DNA of 64,000 nucleotides from Lachnotalea sp. AF33-28 (GCF_003477885.1 NZ_QUEE01000001.1:434001-498000), one strand, 5' to 3'; shown: positions 18,301-26,706, counted from the stretch's first letter. Notes: generated by a model from the letters alone, not told the origin. Made by a program: numbers and translations.

Positions 18301-19812
18301 CAAAAGCTTCTCCGTCTTCTCTTTATTTTCCTCCTGGCGGGAGTTCAGCACCGCCAGCTCACGGTCCGCTTCCCGCTCCTTTTCATCGGATGCTGCATGG
18401 CACTTTTCAGCCTCCTTCAGCCTTTGTCCACTCTCTTCCACGCGGGAGTCAAGCATTTTCTGCCTGCGCTCATTGAGAACTTTTTTCTGGGATACCAGTT
18501 CCTCCAGACGGCGGTACTGCTCCTCGCTGCCTTTTTTCTGTATCTCTATCTCTTCGCGGATGCGGGCGCACGCTTCCCTGTCCGATGCATATTCCAGATA
18601 ATAGTTCGCCGTCTCTTTCCCGGTCAGTGAGCGTTCGAGCTCTTCCTTTTCCTGCAAAGCCAGACCGCACTGCCTGGCCGTCCGCTCAAGATTCTCCACG
18701 CACAGTTCCAGTTTGTGCTCCGCCTCCATAAGCTTTAAAGTCTCCGCCCTGCGATGCATCTGCACGCGGCGGCTTTGCAGATCCTCCTCCTGCGCCGATA
18801 ATTCTTCCAAAGCTTTTTTAAGCGTCTCAATTTCCCTGGCAAGGGAGAAGTAAAAGCTGCCGGTCTCCTCCGCGAGCACCTCCTGCTCTCTGTAGATTTC
18901 AAGAAACGCGGAGAGCTTTTCAGAAAATTTCTCCAGCAGCGCAATCTGACGGTCATACCCCGCAATCTGTCGTTTCTTTCTGGAGAGCTCCATCATCTTG
19001 TCACGGATGTCCAGCAGCGTAGCTGCCAGGCGCTCGTCCTCATTTTCCTGCCCGATCTTGACCTGGTAGGCTTTCTGTATGATCTCTTCAATCAGCAGAT
19101 CTTCCACCACTTTCCTGGTGGTACGGTAAGCCGTTTCAAAATAGGTGCGGACATGTCCCTCTGTCTTATTGATACCGCGGATGATATTCCATTGGCTCTC
19201 ATACAGGCCGTAGCCGGCGATAAATCTCTGATATTCGTTCTTCCGGTCAAAGACCATGACCATATAGCGGTTGCTGTTTTTATCCGACAGCTGCTTTAGC
19301 AGGGACCTAAGACCGGAGTACGTGATGCGCTCTCTGCCGTCGGTTAGCGGCAGATTGCGGATGTCATGCTCCCCATACTCGGAGTAAAAGATGCAGTAGT
19401 TGAAATACTCAATGGACTGTGCCGAAGCCTGTCCGCTCACCGCGCCGGCTTCTTCCCCCTCATGCCTGTCCGCCGCACGTTCCCGCCCCTTTCTGGCACT
19501 GAAGCCGGTGGTCATATATTTATAGCCCGTCCGTTTGCTGTCCGGACGGTCCAGCCTCCACTCAATCAGAGAGTGAATGACGGAACTCGCATTGCCGCCT
19601 CTGAACAGCTTTTCCACCGGCTGCTTGTCGTCCAACGTACAGTTCGGTATCAGATTCTGCAGAAGGAGAAGCAGAAGAACGCTCTTTCCGCCGCCGTTGG
19701 CCAGATCGTACAGAGCGTTTTTCCCCTGAAAGTTCATGCAGAAATCGTCATAGAACTGAGTGCCGTTGTTGTACTTAATGTTGTTGACCCTGACACGGTT
19801 AATATGCGGCAT
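15370..19812 (-). CDS. jetC: Wadjet SMC-like ATPase JetC (1,480 aa)
   Basis: This is a large MukB/SMC-type ATPase. The Walker A motif NGGGKS is at residues 39-44, and a very long heptad-rich coiled coil covers most of residues 230-1280. A C-terminal head carries S-T-G-Q-S-Q-G and a Walker B strand VIFIDN ending at 1394-1395. In Wadjet systems JetC with JetA and JetB forms a condensin-like motor that extrudes loops and recognises small circular plasmids, which JetD then cuts. The start ATG 19812 follows GGGAGGAG and overlaps the jetB stop by 14 bases, showing translational coupling. The residue after the Walker B Asp is Asn rather than the usual Glu. Confidence 0.88.
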   Translation of the reverse strand: MPHINRVRVNNIKYNNGTQFYDDFCMNFQGKNALYDLANGGGKSVLLLLLLQNLIPNCTLDDKQPVEKLFRGGNASSVIHSLIEWRLDRPDSKRTGYKYMTTGFSARKGRERAADRHEGEEAGAVSGQASAQSIEYFNYCIFYSEYGEHDIRNLPLTDGRERITYSGLRSLLKQLSDKNSNRYMVMVFDRKNEYQRFIAGYGLYESQWNIIRGINKTEGHVRTYFETAYRTTRKVVEDLLIEEIIQKAYQVKIGQENEDERLAATLLDIRDKMMELSRKKRQIAGYDRQIALLEKFSEKLSAFLEIYREQEVLAEETGSFYFSLAREIETLKKALEELSAQEEDLQSRRVQMHRRAETLKLMEAEHKLELCVENLERTARQCGLALQEKEELERSLTGKETANYYLEYASDREACARIREEIEIQKKGSEEQYRRLEELVSQKKVLNERRQKMLDSRVEESGQRLKEAEKCHAASDEKEREADRELAVLNSRQEENKEKTEKLLAALEELKDRAPVLVMEQLKAQISQETQVLEELLRHRQSMASESEEMRKKAVELALEDKNLEHLLEDSKKRKEELESKCDAHRLLKEQADMRGRAYGEEQPERLLELISHRREELVIQKSDSERELSRLRQVCRQLEAGVLFAVTDETSELLDYLERKYQDGTSGADMLSRMPQEARRNLLERFSFLPYCIVVSHGVYDKIKADPKPDCWKKLTWTVPVIDRMLLDNPNAAAQDGILFAGRDISWFIEKDTLEKELHRVRTAIGSLESRIPSLSEQEKTCAGDCALVSEYLESARGYGLWVRELEELKARGADLGKALDAQAAEKERTARRLEELEEEQSALAGQLGEQEELLSVLKRMDACWDEFGVQKKAAEGFERRQAELTALQESCRRDILLQQAVMEECRADIRQAQEELRLLAEQWSKEYAPYDRPGLPVPEVIEEDLDVKLSATLKAFEQENSQTAEKNGILTVLEGKMSGSLNEMKKRKADLGALELLYEERRLKRTAEEALSEQRDAIERAGRELKKRTEQKNRLEQEKSGHESEIRLMASQIAETYGSVQRISEEILDFGIAIAEAQQLKRAMDAELSHLREELSGKQQRSISLERLKDSVNLLIETYAVNVKEPEEEGVLSYIADYAEALAGLKDRWNRWTAVKERAGKVFEKAKQDCEEGLKQADALPFALQLREQIHVPKDSYQTEHQIRSLEEACSMTRLEKERIESGLRDIEKIRESFENQCLQRCNNVKMELDKFPKLSSIIIDGELTQIVKLHVPYVKEEQQGYFISEYLEKVMTNMDRYDSEEEKKRYVIQELSLKRLFSVIVRDMNGIGLELYKRERIKEQSRHLRYEDAVGSTGQSQGIYIQFLIAVINYIASINSWHGDPEDLTKVIFIDNPFGAAKDTYIWEPIFAMLLANQVQLIVPTRGATPAITGKFDVNYILGQKVVGGRQQTVVVDYRSQIEADAAEYIAAEYKQETLPL

Positions 19813-20518
19813 CGTCTTCTCCTCCCATCATGACCTCGTAGATCCTGCTCTGATGTTCCACAAAGTATCGCTCGATCAGCGCTTTAAACCTCGCGGTGGG
19901 ATAGTACATCTCCTCCACCACGGTGAACAGCCTCTGTTCCTCCAGAAAGTTGAACACTTTCTTCACCAGGCCGGTGCGGCTTCCCATCTCAGCCCGGACC
20001 CCCGACCCGGCCTCCGTGCTCACATCCGGCATCTGCTCCCATAAAAGAGCGATTTCCTTAAAGCTGTATTCCTCCACCTCCGTGAACACTACCGTCTGTA
20101 TCTGCTGAAATACACGGTGGAAGGACAGGGTAACGTTTTCCACTATCTCATGTATCTTCACATAATCCTGATAGGTGTAGGTTGCGGAATCTGTATAGAA
20201 TTTGGTGATGATATTGTAAATGATGAAATAGCACAGAAACAGCTGACGGTTTACCCTGATCCCAAAAGCGGCCCGAAGCTCCTCATTGGTAAAACCGAAC
20301 ACCGCGTTATTCCCGCCAGGGCTTAGGTAAAGGCCGTTATTATAATCATAAAGCTCCAGGTTAAGCGACCTGGTAAGCTGCATCACCAGCTCATAAACCT
20401 CCCCGTTCTGATTCCAGGCATCATAGAGCTTGGAATTGACCCCCTGCTCCGCCACCTCTTCCTGGTTCACCAGCTTGGCAAAAATCTCTATGGCTGTCTC
20501 CATCGCCTGATTCTGCAT
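19799..20518 (-). CDS. jetB: Wadjet subunit JetB (239 aa)
   Basis: Position and size match the MukE-like winged-helix subunit JetB. It lies between the kleisin-like JetA and the SMC-like JetC on the same strand. I recall this sequence type as DUF6063. It is expected to bridge the kleisin and the ATPase heads. The sequence is rich in aromatic and acidic residues with no membrane segment. The start ATG 20518 has AAAGGATGG upstream. The 3' end overlaps jetC. A family-A repeat separates it from jetA. Confidence 0.8.
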   Translation of the reverse strand: MQNQAMETAIEIFAKLVNQEEVAEQGVNSKLYDAWNQNGEVYELVMQLTRSLNLELYDYNNGLYLSPGGNNAVFGFTNEELRAAFGIRVNRQLFLCYFIIYNIITKFYTDSATYTYQDYVKIHEIVENVTLSFHRVFQQIQTVVFTEVEEYSFKEIALLWEQMPDVSTEAGSGVRAEMGSRTGLVKKVFNFLEEQRLFTVVEEMYYPTARFKALIERYFVEHQSRIYEVMMGGEDDAAY

Positions 20519-20536
20519 CTCATTCCATCCTTTCTA

Positions 20537-20586
20537 AGGTCATCAACCGAAGGTTGATGACCTGCGCGCACTTCAGGGCGCTTTCT
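20537..20586 (-). repeat. Family-A two-hairpin repeat, copy 5
   Basis: The first stem is caacc/ggttg, a compensatory change from cagcc/ggctg in other copies. The second stem is gcgc/gcgc. It ends 18 bases before the jetB start codon. The upstream edge overlaps the end of jetA: the jetA stop codon TGA (20573-20575) lies inside the repeat, so the last residues of JetA are encoded by it. Confidence 0.8.
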
Positions 20587-22084
20587 CAAATCTGATATTG
20601 GTTACTGTAAATGCGGAAGGGAGTTCCAGCTCATCCTCCGGCAGCATGGTCAGCCTGAAGTCCGTCATGTCCCCTGTGCCGCTCTGTTCCAGATAATAGG
20701 CGGCCAAAAGCCCTTCAAAGGCTGTGGACGGCTTTTCTGCGGCCTGTTTTATATGGTACTCCTGTTTCTGGCACAGCTGAACCAGAAAAGAATAATAGTC
20801 ACCGTTCACAAAGATCCGTTTTCCGAATCTCTCTTCCAGATACCGGTTCCAGTCTTTCAGCTCAAATTCGCCCTCTTTTTTGAACATCTCAAACAGCAAT
20901 TTTAACAGTCTGCTGAAATTGCCGGATATCCTGGCCTCCTCCAGCTCATCGTCATAGACATAATCGGCCTCCCGGGCCTCTTTAAGTTCCTCCGTCTCCT
21001 CCTCCAGGCCGGGATGCAGAAGAAACAGATCATCGATCCGGTTCAAATCAAAGATCTTCTTCACATGGGGCAGAAGCAGCGGTGATACCAGGTTTTCCAA
21101 ACCCGATGAGCTGTCACGGTCCATCAACAGCTCCATATACTGCTTGAAATAGAACACGCTGCGGATGGAATTGAGCTTACCCTGTTCCACAAACGCATCG
21201 GCTTTTTTCTTCAGGTCCATACATTCGGCCAAAAGCTCCGAGTGCCTTGCGATAGCAGTTTTCAGTTCTCCGTCCAATAGGAATATCTCTTCCCGGTTTT
21301 TCACCTGCTCCAGCGGTGAGAGCATATTCATGGCGCCTCCGATCAGGGCCGCGTTCTTCATAAACAGATCGTGTTCCTCATCAAACCAGCGGACGCTGTT
21401 CTGGAAAAATTCATCGTACAGGCGGATACCTTCTTTTAGGTCGTGGCTTAGGACATTGAGCACGCTGCGCTTTTCCATCTTCAGCTTGTTCACCTCATTG
21501 CAGATTCTGCGCACTACCTCCCGGCCGCCTCTGAAATTGCGGGATTTGATCATCTTCTCCAATAAAAGCTGCTGGATGCTGATCTTGCTCTCTTCTTTGA
21601 ATTCCTTGGTGTTGAGATAGAATTCTATACCGGTCTCGGTTATGTAATAATAGATGCTGCCCTCAAAAAAATTGCTCTTAATCAGCCATACCCTGGCCGC
21701 CTTCTCTTTCTTAATCTCCGGGTCATAATATGTATAGGTAAAAGGCTTACCATCGTTCTTGATCTTGTCGAAAATGTAGGCCGCAATCTGCGCGCTCTCC
21801 TCACGGTCCAGCCGCAGGCCGAACTCTTTGGCGAGGAAGCTTTCCAGAAATGCGTGATAATCCCTGTAGGAAACCCCTGTGTCATTAAAATTATTCTCTT
21901 CTATAAACATGCGAAGGATCGCCATAAGCGTATAGCCCATGTCGATCCGGCTGTATTTTCCGTTCTGAAACTGTTCCAGGCTGTTGTCGGCAATCTGAAA
22001 AAATGGGAAGTACTTTTTCAGATTCTCCATGCGCATAGCCTGTTCTTCTCTGATCTGGGCGATATATCCCTGGTATTTATCCAT
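20573..22084 (-). CDS. jetA: Wadjet kleisin-like subunit JetA (about 503 aa)
   Basis: First gene of the jetABC block, same strand and spacing. I recall the sequence type as DUF5716, the A subunit of one Wadjet class (type III in my recollection). It contains winged-helix-like N-terminal segments, a helical middle and a C-terminal winged domain, as expected for a MukF-like kleisin linking JetB and JetC. The open frame extends to a TTG at 22231, but that codon has no ribosome binding site. ATG 22084 has AAAGG six bases upstream and gives the N-terminus MDKYQGYIAQ; ATG 22105 is an alternative. The last codons and the stop lie in a family-A repeat. Confidence 0.8.
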   Translation of the reverse strand: MDKYQGYIAQIREEQAMRMENLKKYFPFFQIADNSLEQFQNGKYSRIDMGYTLMAILRMFIEENNFNDTGVSYRDYHAFLESFLAKEFGLRLDREESAQIAAYIFDKIKNDGKPFTYTYYDPEIKKEKAARVWLIKSNFFEGSIYYYITETGIEFYLNTKEFKEESKISIQQLLLEKMIKSRNFRGGREVVRRICNEVNKLKMEKRSVLNVLSHDLKEGIRLYDEFFQNSVRWFDEEHDLFMKNAALIGGAMNMLSPLEQVKNREEIFLLDGELKTAIARHSELLAECMDLKKKADAFVEQGKLNSIRSVFYFKQYMELLMDRDSSSGLENLVSPLLLPHVKKIFDLNRIDDLFLLHPGLEEETEELKEAREADYVYDDELEEARISGNFSRLLKLLFEMFKKEGEFELKDWNRYLEERFGKRIFVNGDYYSFLVQLCQKQEYHIKQAAEKPSTAFEGLLAAYYLEQSGTGDMTDFRLTMLPEDELELPSAFTVTNIRFEKAP

Positions 22085-22254
22085 AGCTTGCCTTTCATCC
22101 TGCATGGGATTGCTCTGTTTCCTTCCGGCAGGAGTTATATTCTCTGCCATATCATTGGACGGGTGGGCATATGGCAGAACTGCCGGTTGCTGATACAACA
22201 TCATAGAATATAAATATTTAGACCGCTCCAAACGGAGCGCTGACTGGTGTATTC

Positions 22255-22283
22255 ATTATATCTTTTCGACAGCGAAATGGCAA
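22255..22283 (-). promoter_or_regulatory. Promoter of jetABC
   Basis: On the minus strand TTGCCA (22278-22283) and TATAAT (22255-22260) are separated by 17 bases. The leader to the preferred jetA start is about 165 bases and holds a small hairpin (cgctcc/ggagcg, around 22223-22239). The jetABC block therefore does not depend on the GH2 gene upstream. Confidence 0.75.
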
Positions 22284-22318
22284 CCACTATTTCTCGCCGC
22301 AAGGTACCTCCTAAAAAT

Positions 22319-22477
22319 GTTACTATTCATAGCTGTCATAAACGTCCCGCGCATAGTGGGGCAGAGTATAATCCCCACTATGCGCTGCTTTATCGGCAGT
22401 CATGAACCTTGACTTTTTCGTTACTATTTACGGCTGCCGACATGCGCGGGAAATTTGTGGCAACCGTGAATAGCAAC
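22319..22477. repeat. Family-B inverted-repeat elements, two adjacent copies
   Basis: The first copy (from 22319) starts gttactattcatagctgtc and contains an 11-bp perfect stem gcatagtgggg/ccccactatgc (22351-22361 and 22373-22383) around a TATAAT-like loop. The second, 22420-22477, is a 58-base element with ends gttactatttacggctgcc and ggcaaccgtgaatagcaac, which are near inverse complements. Together they fill the gap between the GH2 stop codon and the jetABC promoter. Confidence 0.7.
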
Positions 22478-22483
22478 ACTCTT

Positions 22484-24280
22484 TCAAACCTTTTTTTCGT
22501 ATCCGACCTTGCGCATGTTGATTTCACGTATGATCTCGGGTTCTACCTTAAAGTTGCGCTCCATATCCATCAGGCCGTTGATCTCCTGCTGGACATCCGT
22601 AACCTGAGTATAGCAGAAACCGCAGACATAGGATAGTTCCTTTATGGCCGTAGTGATGCTATCAAACCTCTGGACAAAGGCCTCTTTGGTATCCACCTTA
22701 TCCCCATAACCCCAGCCGGATTCGCCATTGTCAAAGGCGATGCCGCCGAATTCACTGATGATCACCGGCTGACCTCTGTATTCATAGCCGTCTGCAAAGG
22801 CGCTTCTGTCTTTGTTATGATACAGCGCTGACTGCAGTATGCGGTCCCGGCCTTGGGAGTAACGCGCCTTTAATATGTCCCCGGATGCCTCGTAATCGTG
22901 AAGCGTGATGATATCCGAGACAGTGTGCTCCCAGCCGTCGTTCACAATCACAGGGCGGGTTTTATCTAAGCTCTTTGTGAGATAGTAGATGGCTTCTGTA
23001 AAATGCTGCTGGTCTTTTCTGGTCTTGATCCGGCTGATTCCCCAGGATTCATTAAACGGCGTCCAGGTTATGATACAGGGATGATTATAGTTTTGTTTTA
23101 CTATTTCCATCCATTGTGCGGTGAATTCCGTGACCGCGTAATCCGTATAATCATAAGCGGCCGGAGCTTCGCTCCATACCAGCATTCCTTTCTTATCACA
23201 CCAGTACAGAAAGCGTTCGTCCTCCGTTTTCTGGTGCTTGCGGAGTCCGTTATAGCCCAGCGCATGTATCTTATCGATATCCTCTATTAAAGCCTCCTCG
23301 CTCGGAGGGGTCAAATGGGAATCTTTCCAGTACCCCTGATCCAGGATCAGTCTCTGATACAGCGGGCTGCCATTGAGCAGTATATTGCTTCCGTCAATGC
23401 GGATTTCCCGCATCGCGAAATAAGATCCGACCTCATCCAGGACGGCTCCTTTATCCGTGATTCTAAACAGTATATCGTAAAGATCCGGTCTGGCCGGGGA
23501 CCAGCAGCGCACCTGATGCGCAAAGCCCTCCGGCGTCTGCACCGCCAGATCCACGCAGGAATTTATATGCCCGTTCACAACAGCCGTAAACGTCCGGCTG
23601 ATCAACTGTCCGCTGAAGGAAACCGTGGTTTCCACCATTAATTCACCGTTAAAGCGGTCTTTTGGGGCCCTCACATCCAGCTCCAGGTTCAGGCGGTCCG
23701 CCTCGCAGTCAGGAGTCATTTTCACATTAACGAGGCTGATTTCAGGCACGTACTCCGCCCAGACGGTCTTCCAGATGCCGGTGGTCTGCACATACCAGCA
23801 CCCGAAGCTTAAGTCCTTCCAGCGCTGCTTGCCACGGGGCTGCTGCGTGTCAAAGGAATCCTCCACCTTGACGGTCAGGCTGTTTTTGCCGTCCTTCACC
23901 AGCTGGGTGATGTCAAACGAAAATCTCACGTACCCGCCTCGGTGGCTTCCGGCGTATCTGCCATTGACCCAAAGCCTGGTCAGGTAATCGGAGCCCTCAA
24001 AATGTATGACATACCTGCTGTCCTTTAATCTGGATGCGTCCACCTCAACGGTTCTGTGGTACCAGACATTGTCGTGACGGGTCTCATCCCTAATATTGCT
24101 AAGTTCCGTTTCATAGGTAAAAGGCACCCGGATCTGAAGATCGCTTTCAAAACCTTCGTACCATTTTTCGTTTTCACCCGCATTTTCGTCATCGAAACGG
24201 AAATCCCAGATTCCGTTCAGATTTTCCCAGGATTTGCGGACAAACTGCGGTCTCGGATAATCTTTTATATAGCATTCCAT
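22484..24280 (-). CDS. GH2 glycoside hydrolase (beta-galactosidase/beta-glucuronidase type, 598 aa)
   Basis: The three-domain GH2 layout is visible: sugar-binding jelly roll (about 1-180), immunoglobulin-like domain (about 180-290), and TIM barrel (about 290-598). The acid/base Glu lies in NESWG (residue 411) and the nucleophile Glu in ISEFGG (residue 510). There is no signal peptide. The start at ATG 24280 is chosen because GGGGG lies eight bases upstream; an in-frame ATG five codons earlier lacks a site. The gene faces away from the ArsR-type regulator, which probably controls it. Exact sugar specificity cannot be told from sequence. The pair splits the Wadjet genes. Confidence 0.88.
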   Translation of the reverse strand: MECYIKDYPRPQFVRKSWENLNGIWDFRFDDENAGENEKWYEGFESDLQIRVPFTYETELSNIRDETRHDNVWYHRTVEVDASRLKDSRYVIHFEGSDYLTRLWVNGRYAGSHRGGYVRFSFDITQLVKDGKNSLTVKVEDSFDTQQPRGKQRWKDLSFGCWYVQTTGIWKTVWAEYVPEISLVNVKMTPDCEADRLNLELDVRAPKDRFNGELMVETTVSFSGQLISRTFTAVVNGHINSCVDLAVQTPEGFAHQVRCWSPARPDLYDILFRITDKGAVLDEVGSYFAMREIRIDGSNILLNGSPLYQRLILDQGYWKDSHLTPPSEEALIEDIDKIHALGYNGLRKHQKTEDERFLYWCDKKGMLVWSEAPAAYDYTDYAVTEFTAQWMEIVKQNYNHPCIITWTPFNESWGISRIKTRKDQQHFTEAIYYLTKSLDKTRPVIVNDGWEHTVSDIITLHDYEASGDILKARYSQGRDRILQSALYHNKDRSAFADGYEYRGQPVIISEFGGIAFDNGESGWGYGDKVDTKEAFVQRFDSITTAIKELSYVCGFCYTQVTDVQQEINGLMDMERNFKVEPEIIREINMRKVGYEKKV

Positions 24281-24328
24281 TTTGTTTACCCCCATATCGG
24301 TATATATTTATTTTGTTCTTTACTGATA

Positions 24329-24356
24329 ATTATATAGTTTTGCTGCAGCAAGTAAA
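24329..24356 (-). promoter_or_regulatory. GH2 promoter with palindromic operator candidate
   Basis: On the minus strand TTTACT (24351-24356) and TATAAT (24329-24334) are 16 bases apart. The 12-bp perfect palindrome ttgctgcagcaa (24340-24351) lies in the spacer, where a repressor would block transcription. The divergent ArsR-type protein is the obvious candidate ligand. Confidence 0.6.
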
Positions 24357-24481
24357 GTAAATACGGATTGATTCGAATGGATTATAGCGGAAAATCATAT
24401 TTATCAACAGCAACGCTGTATAAATGAGAAAGTTTTTCTGTCTTTTTCACATGATAGCTGTTAAAATAATGATGACATTAA

Positions 24482-24581
24482 GAGGAAGCACACTGAAGTG
24501 TGCGCAGGTCATCAGCCTCCGGCTGGTGACAGGAAAAGAGGAAGCACACTGAAGTGTGCGCAGGTCATCAGCCTGGTGACA
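24482..24581 (+). repeat. Family-A two-hairpin repeats, copies 6 and 7
   Basis: Two tandem copies on the plus strand: 24482-24531 (complete) and 24538-24581. Copy 7 has lost one arm and the loop of the stem nearest the gene. They end 21 bases before the ATG of the ArsR-type gene. This is the only plus-strand site, and orientation relative to the downstream gene is the same as at all minus-strand sites. Confidence 0.85.
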
Positions 24582-24602
24582 GGAGAAAGGGGAACGGACG
24601 GA

Positions 24603-25523
24603 ATGGCAAAATTTATACAGTATGATATGGACAATGCGGATGCGTTATGCAGGCTGGGAAAGGCGCTCTCCTCACCGGCGCGTCTGGAAATACTGAAGCT
24701 GCTGTATGGCAGGGATCTGATCATCGGCAGCATTGCTAAAGAGTTGGGACTTCCCGTATCCAGCACGGCATTCCATCTGCGGGTTCTGGAGGAGGCAGGG
24801 CTCATCTCTATGGAAGAGCTGCCGAATACCAGGGGGAGCATGAAACTGTGCCGCTGTAGTGCGGACCGCATTTCAGTCGATCTGGCCGGCAGAAAATCCG
24901 ACATCGACGAGATCTTCAGCGCGGAAATGCCGGTGGGCGCATTCAGCAGCTGCAGGGTGACCCCCACCTGCGGCCTCTGGTCCGTGGACGGCATGATCGG
25001 AAATGAGGATGCGGAATACTGCTTTTATCTGCCCCAGCGCATGAATGCCGCTATCCTGTGGAGTTCTTCCGGGTATCTGGAATACAAATTTGCAAACGGA
25101 GTACCGCAGAATAGAACCGCCAAAAAGCTTACGCTTTCCATGGAACTGTGTTCGGAGGCCCCGTCCTATAAGGAGGACTGGAAATCAGACATTACGCTCT
25201 GGATAAACGGCAGGGAATGCGGAACCTGGACCAGCCCCGGAGATTTTGGAGGCAGGAGGGGACGCCTGAATCCACCCTGCTGGGCCAACGGGAAAACCCA
25301 ATACGGCATGCAGGTGATCTGGGAAGTGGATGAAGAAGGGACCTGTATAAACGGCAAAAAGGCGGCCCAAACTTCGATAAAGCAGCTGTTTCTTTCGGAG
25401 CGGGCCTATGTCGCAGTAAAAATCGGCAATAAGCCCGACAGCCGGTATGTGGGAGGATTTAATATCTTCGGCAAAGGATATGGGGATTATAATCAGGATA
25501 TTGTTCTGACCATCGCCTATTGA
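24603..25523 (+). CDS. ArsR-type winged-helix regulator with long C-terminal domain (306 aa)
   Basis: Residues about 10-90 form an ArsR-type winged helix (L-S-S-P-A-R-L-E-I-L-K-L-L, then the recognition helix S-S-T-A-F-H-L-R-V-L-E). The remaining 200 residues are beta-rich with many Trp, Gly and Asn residues and may form a sugar-binding or jelly-roll-like sensor; I do not recognise it. ArsR proteins are usually about 100 residues, so this is an unusually large version. The open frame reaches back to 24498 through the family-A repeats, but ATG 24603 has GGAGAAAGGGG upstream. It probably regulates the divergent GH2 gene. Its stop codon overlaps the end of jetD. Confidence 0.8.
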   Translation: MAKFIQYDMDNADALCRLGKALSSPARLEILKLLYGRDLIIGSIAKELGLPVSSTAFHLRVLEEAGLISMEELPNTRGSMKLCRCSADRISVDLAGRKSDIDEIFSAEMPVGAFSSCRVTPTCGLWSVDGMIGNEDAEYCFYLPQRMNAAILWSSSGYLEYKFANGVPQNRTAKKLTLSMELCSEAPSYKEDWKSDITLWINGRECGTWTSPGDFGGRRGRLNPPCWANGKTQYGMQVIWEVDEEGTCINGKKAAQTSIKQLFLSERAYVAVKIGNKPDSRYVGGFNIFGKGYGDYNQDIVLTIAY

Positions 25524-26620
25524 CCGGCTTGCTGCTGCCCGATCCCAAGCCAGATCGGCGCGACGGCCTCCTGAGGTATGTATCTTCCTTCCTCAAAAAG
25601 TTTTATAAGGCGGGCGGCGGTATCCCCGGGCAGTTCTTCAAGCACCGGGAGCGCCTCTCGCATGGCTTCAGCCATTACATGTGTTTCTGTCAGGGGCAGT
25701 GCCTTCGGATCATAGGCTGAGACCAGCGCCTGATACCAATCAGACCGCAGCGAAACCTTATACATCTGCCCGTACCGTCTCCGAAATTTGGCATAGATGG
25801 ACAGGCCCTCCGGGTCCAGATCTCCGAAGTAATGCACCGCATCCCCTCCCCCAATCCCATAATCCTTTGCCACCGCAAAGGAACTTAGAATCTTCTTTCC
25901 CTCGCCGAATATCACACAGTCATAGCCAAAGCCAGCCATTTTTTCCATTACCGTATAATAAGTATCCTTATTCTCCGTTATGAGCACACGGTGCTGCCTG
26001 TTTTCATAAAGGCCCGGATAGGAAATATGGAAAAACGGTTCCGGCGCATGCCTCACTCCCAGATTGCTTAATGAAAGGCCCATCCGGTTTAACACTTCCA
26101 GGGCGCGCCCGCTGGATTTTTTATTCTTTTCGGGCTGTTCAAATGCTTTCTCACTGTGAAAAAGGTAAAATCCAAGCTCATTGGCGGTCAGGTCCGGTTT
26201 CTCTTTTTGCTGCCAGCAGCTGTAGATCCTGTCCAGATATCCCTTGTCTTTCTCGAACTCCGCCTTTTTCGCACGGTAGTATTCCGGCACTCTGGTGCCC
26301 GGATATGCATAGAGCTGTTTCTGATACCCACTGTCGTATTCTTTTGTTCTGGATGTTCCGTTGAGGAGATATTTCTCATAAGAAGGCACGGCCGCCCTTC
26401 TCACCTTCGAGCTTGCCACAGGGCTTAAGATTTGGTCACGGCAGAGCCGGTCCAGGGCCCGTTCGAACTCCTCCATCCGCGCCACCCTGATCATCCGGAT
26501 GCAGCTTTCATCCCCTCCGCCTGCCGCCTCCAGCAGTTCTTCCTTTTGAATCCTCCTGCAAAAGCCTTTGTTTTTCTCCAACTGTACCTTACAGTATTCC
26601 GCTAACAATTCGTATATCAT
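25517..26620 (-). CDS. jetD: Wadjet TOPRIM nuclease subunit JetD (367 aa)
   Basis: The N-terminal part (about 1-195) is helical and winged-helix-like. The C-terminal domain is the DUF2220/JetD-type TOPRIM fold related to topoisomerase VI subunit A. The metal-binding residues are visible: Glu216 in ITEN and the Asp pair in GDLDPEG (residues 267 and 269). JetD is the subunit that cleaves circular plasmid DNA once the JetABC motor has engaged it. It lies on the same strand as jetABC but 3.4 kb upstream of jetA, with GH2 and the regulator gene between. Ribosome binding site AGGAG precedes ATG 26620. No convincing promoter was found, so it may depend on read-through from the ATP synthase operon. 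Confidence 0.87.
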   Translation of the reverse strand: MIYELLAEYCKVQLEKNKGFCRRIQKEELLEAAGGGDESCIRMIRVARMEEFERALDRLCRDQILSPVASSKVRRAAVPSYEKYLLNGTSRTKEYDSGYQKQLYAYPGTRVPEYYRAKKAEFEKDKGYLDRIYSCWQQKEKPDLTANELGFYLFHSEKAFEQPEKNKKSSGRALEVLNRMGLSLSNLGVRHAPEPFFHISYPGLYENRQHRVLITENKDTYYTVMEKMAGFGYDCVIFGEGKKILSSFAVAKDYGIGGGDAVHYFGDLDPEGLSIYAKFRRRYGQMYKVSLRSDWYQALVSAYDPKALPLTETHVMAEAMREALPVLEELPGDTAARLIKLFEEGRYIPQEAVAPIWLGIGQQQAGQ

Positions 26621-26645
26621 AGCTCACTCCTGCTGCTTTTATAGC

Positions 26646-26687
26646 AAAACAGGCAGGAATTCCGTCCGTTGTATGGAATTCCTGCCT
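26646..26687 (-). terminator. Terminator of the ATP synthase operon
   Basis: A 13-bp perfect stem aggcaggaattcc (26651-26663) and its complement (26675-26687) is followed on the minus strand by GTTTTGCT. It lies 20 bases after the atpC stop and 26 bases before the jetD start. Confidence 0.8.
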
Positions 26688-26706
26688 CATGATCTTATCT
26701 CATCCG

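Larger units (their letters stand above)
24281..24602. other. Divergent control region between GH2 and ArsR-type genes
   Basis: This 322-base gap holds the GH2 promoter with its palindrome and two family-A repeats directed at the regulator gene, each listed separately. A TAAAAT box at 24462-24467 may belong to the regulator promoter, but its -35 region is weak. No other gene is seen. Confidence 0.6.

Noticed and set aside
22085..22231. Extension of jetA to a TTG start
   Set aside because: The TTG lies only about 17 bases after the predicted transcription start and has no ribosome binding site.
24498..24602. N-terminal extension of the ArsR-type protein
   Set aside because: It translates through two family-A repeats; ATG 24603 has a strong ribosome binding site and gives the normal winged-helix N-terminus.
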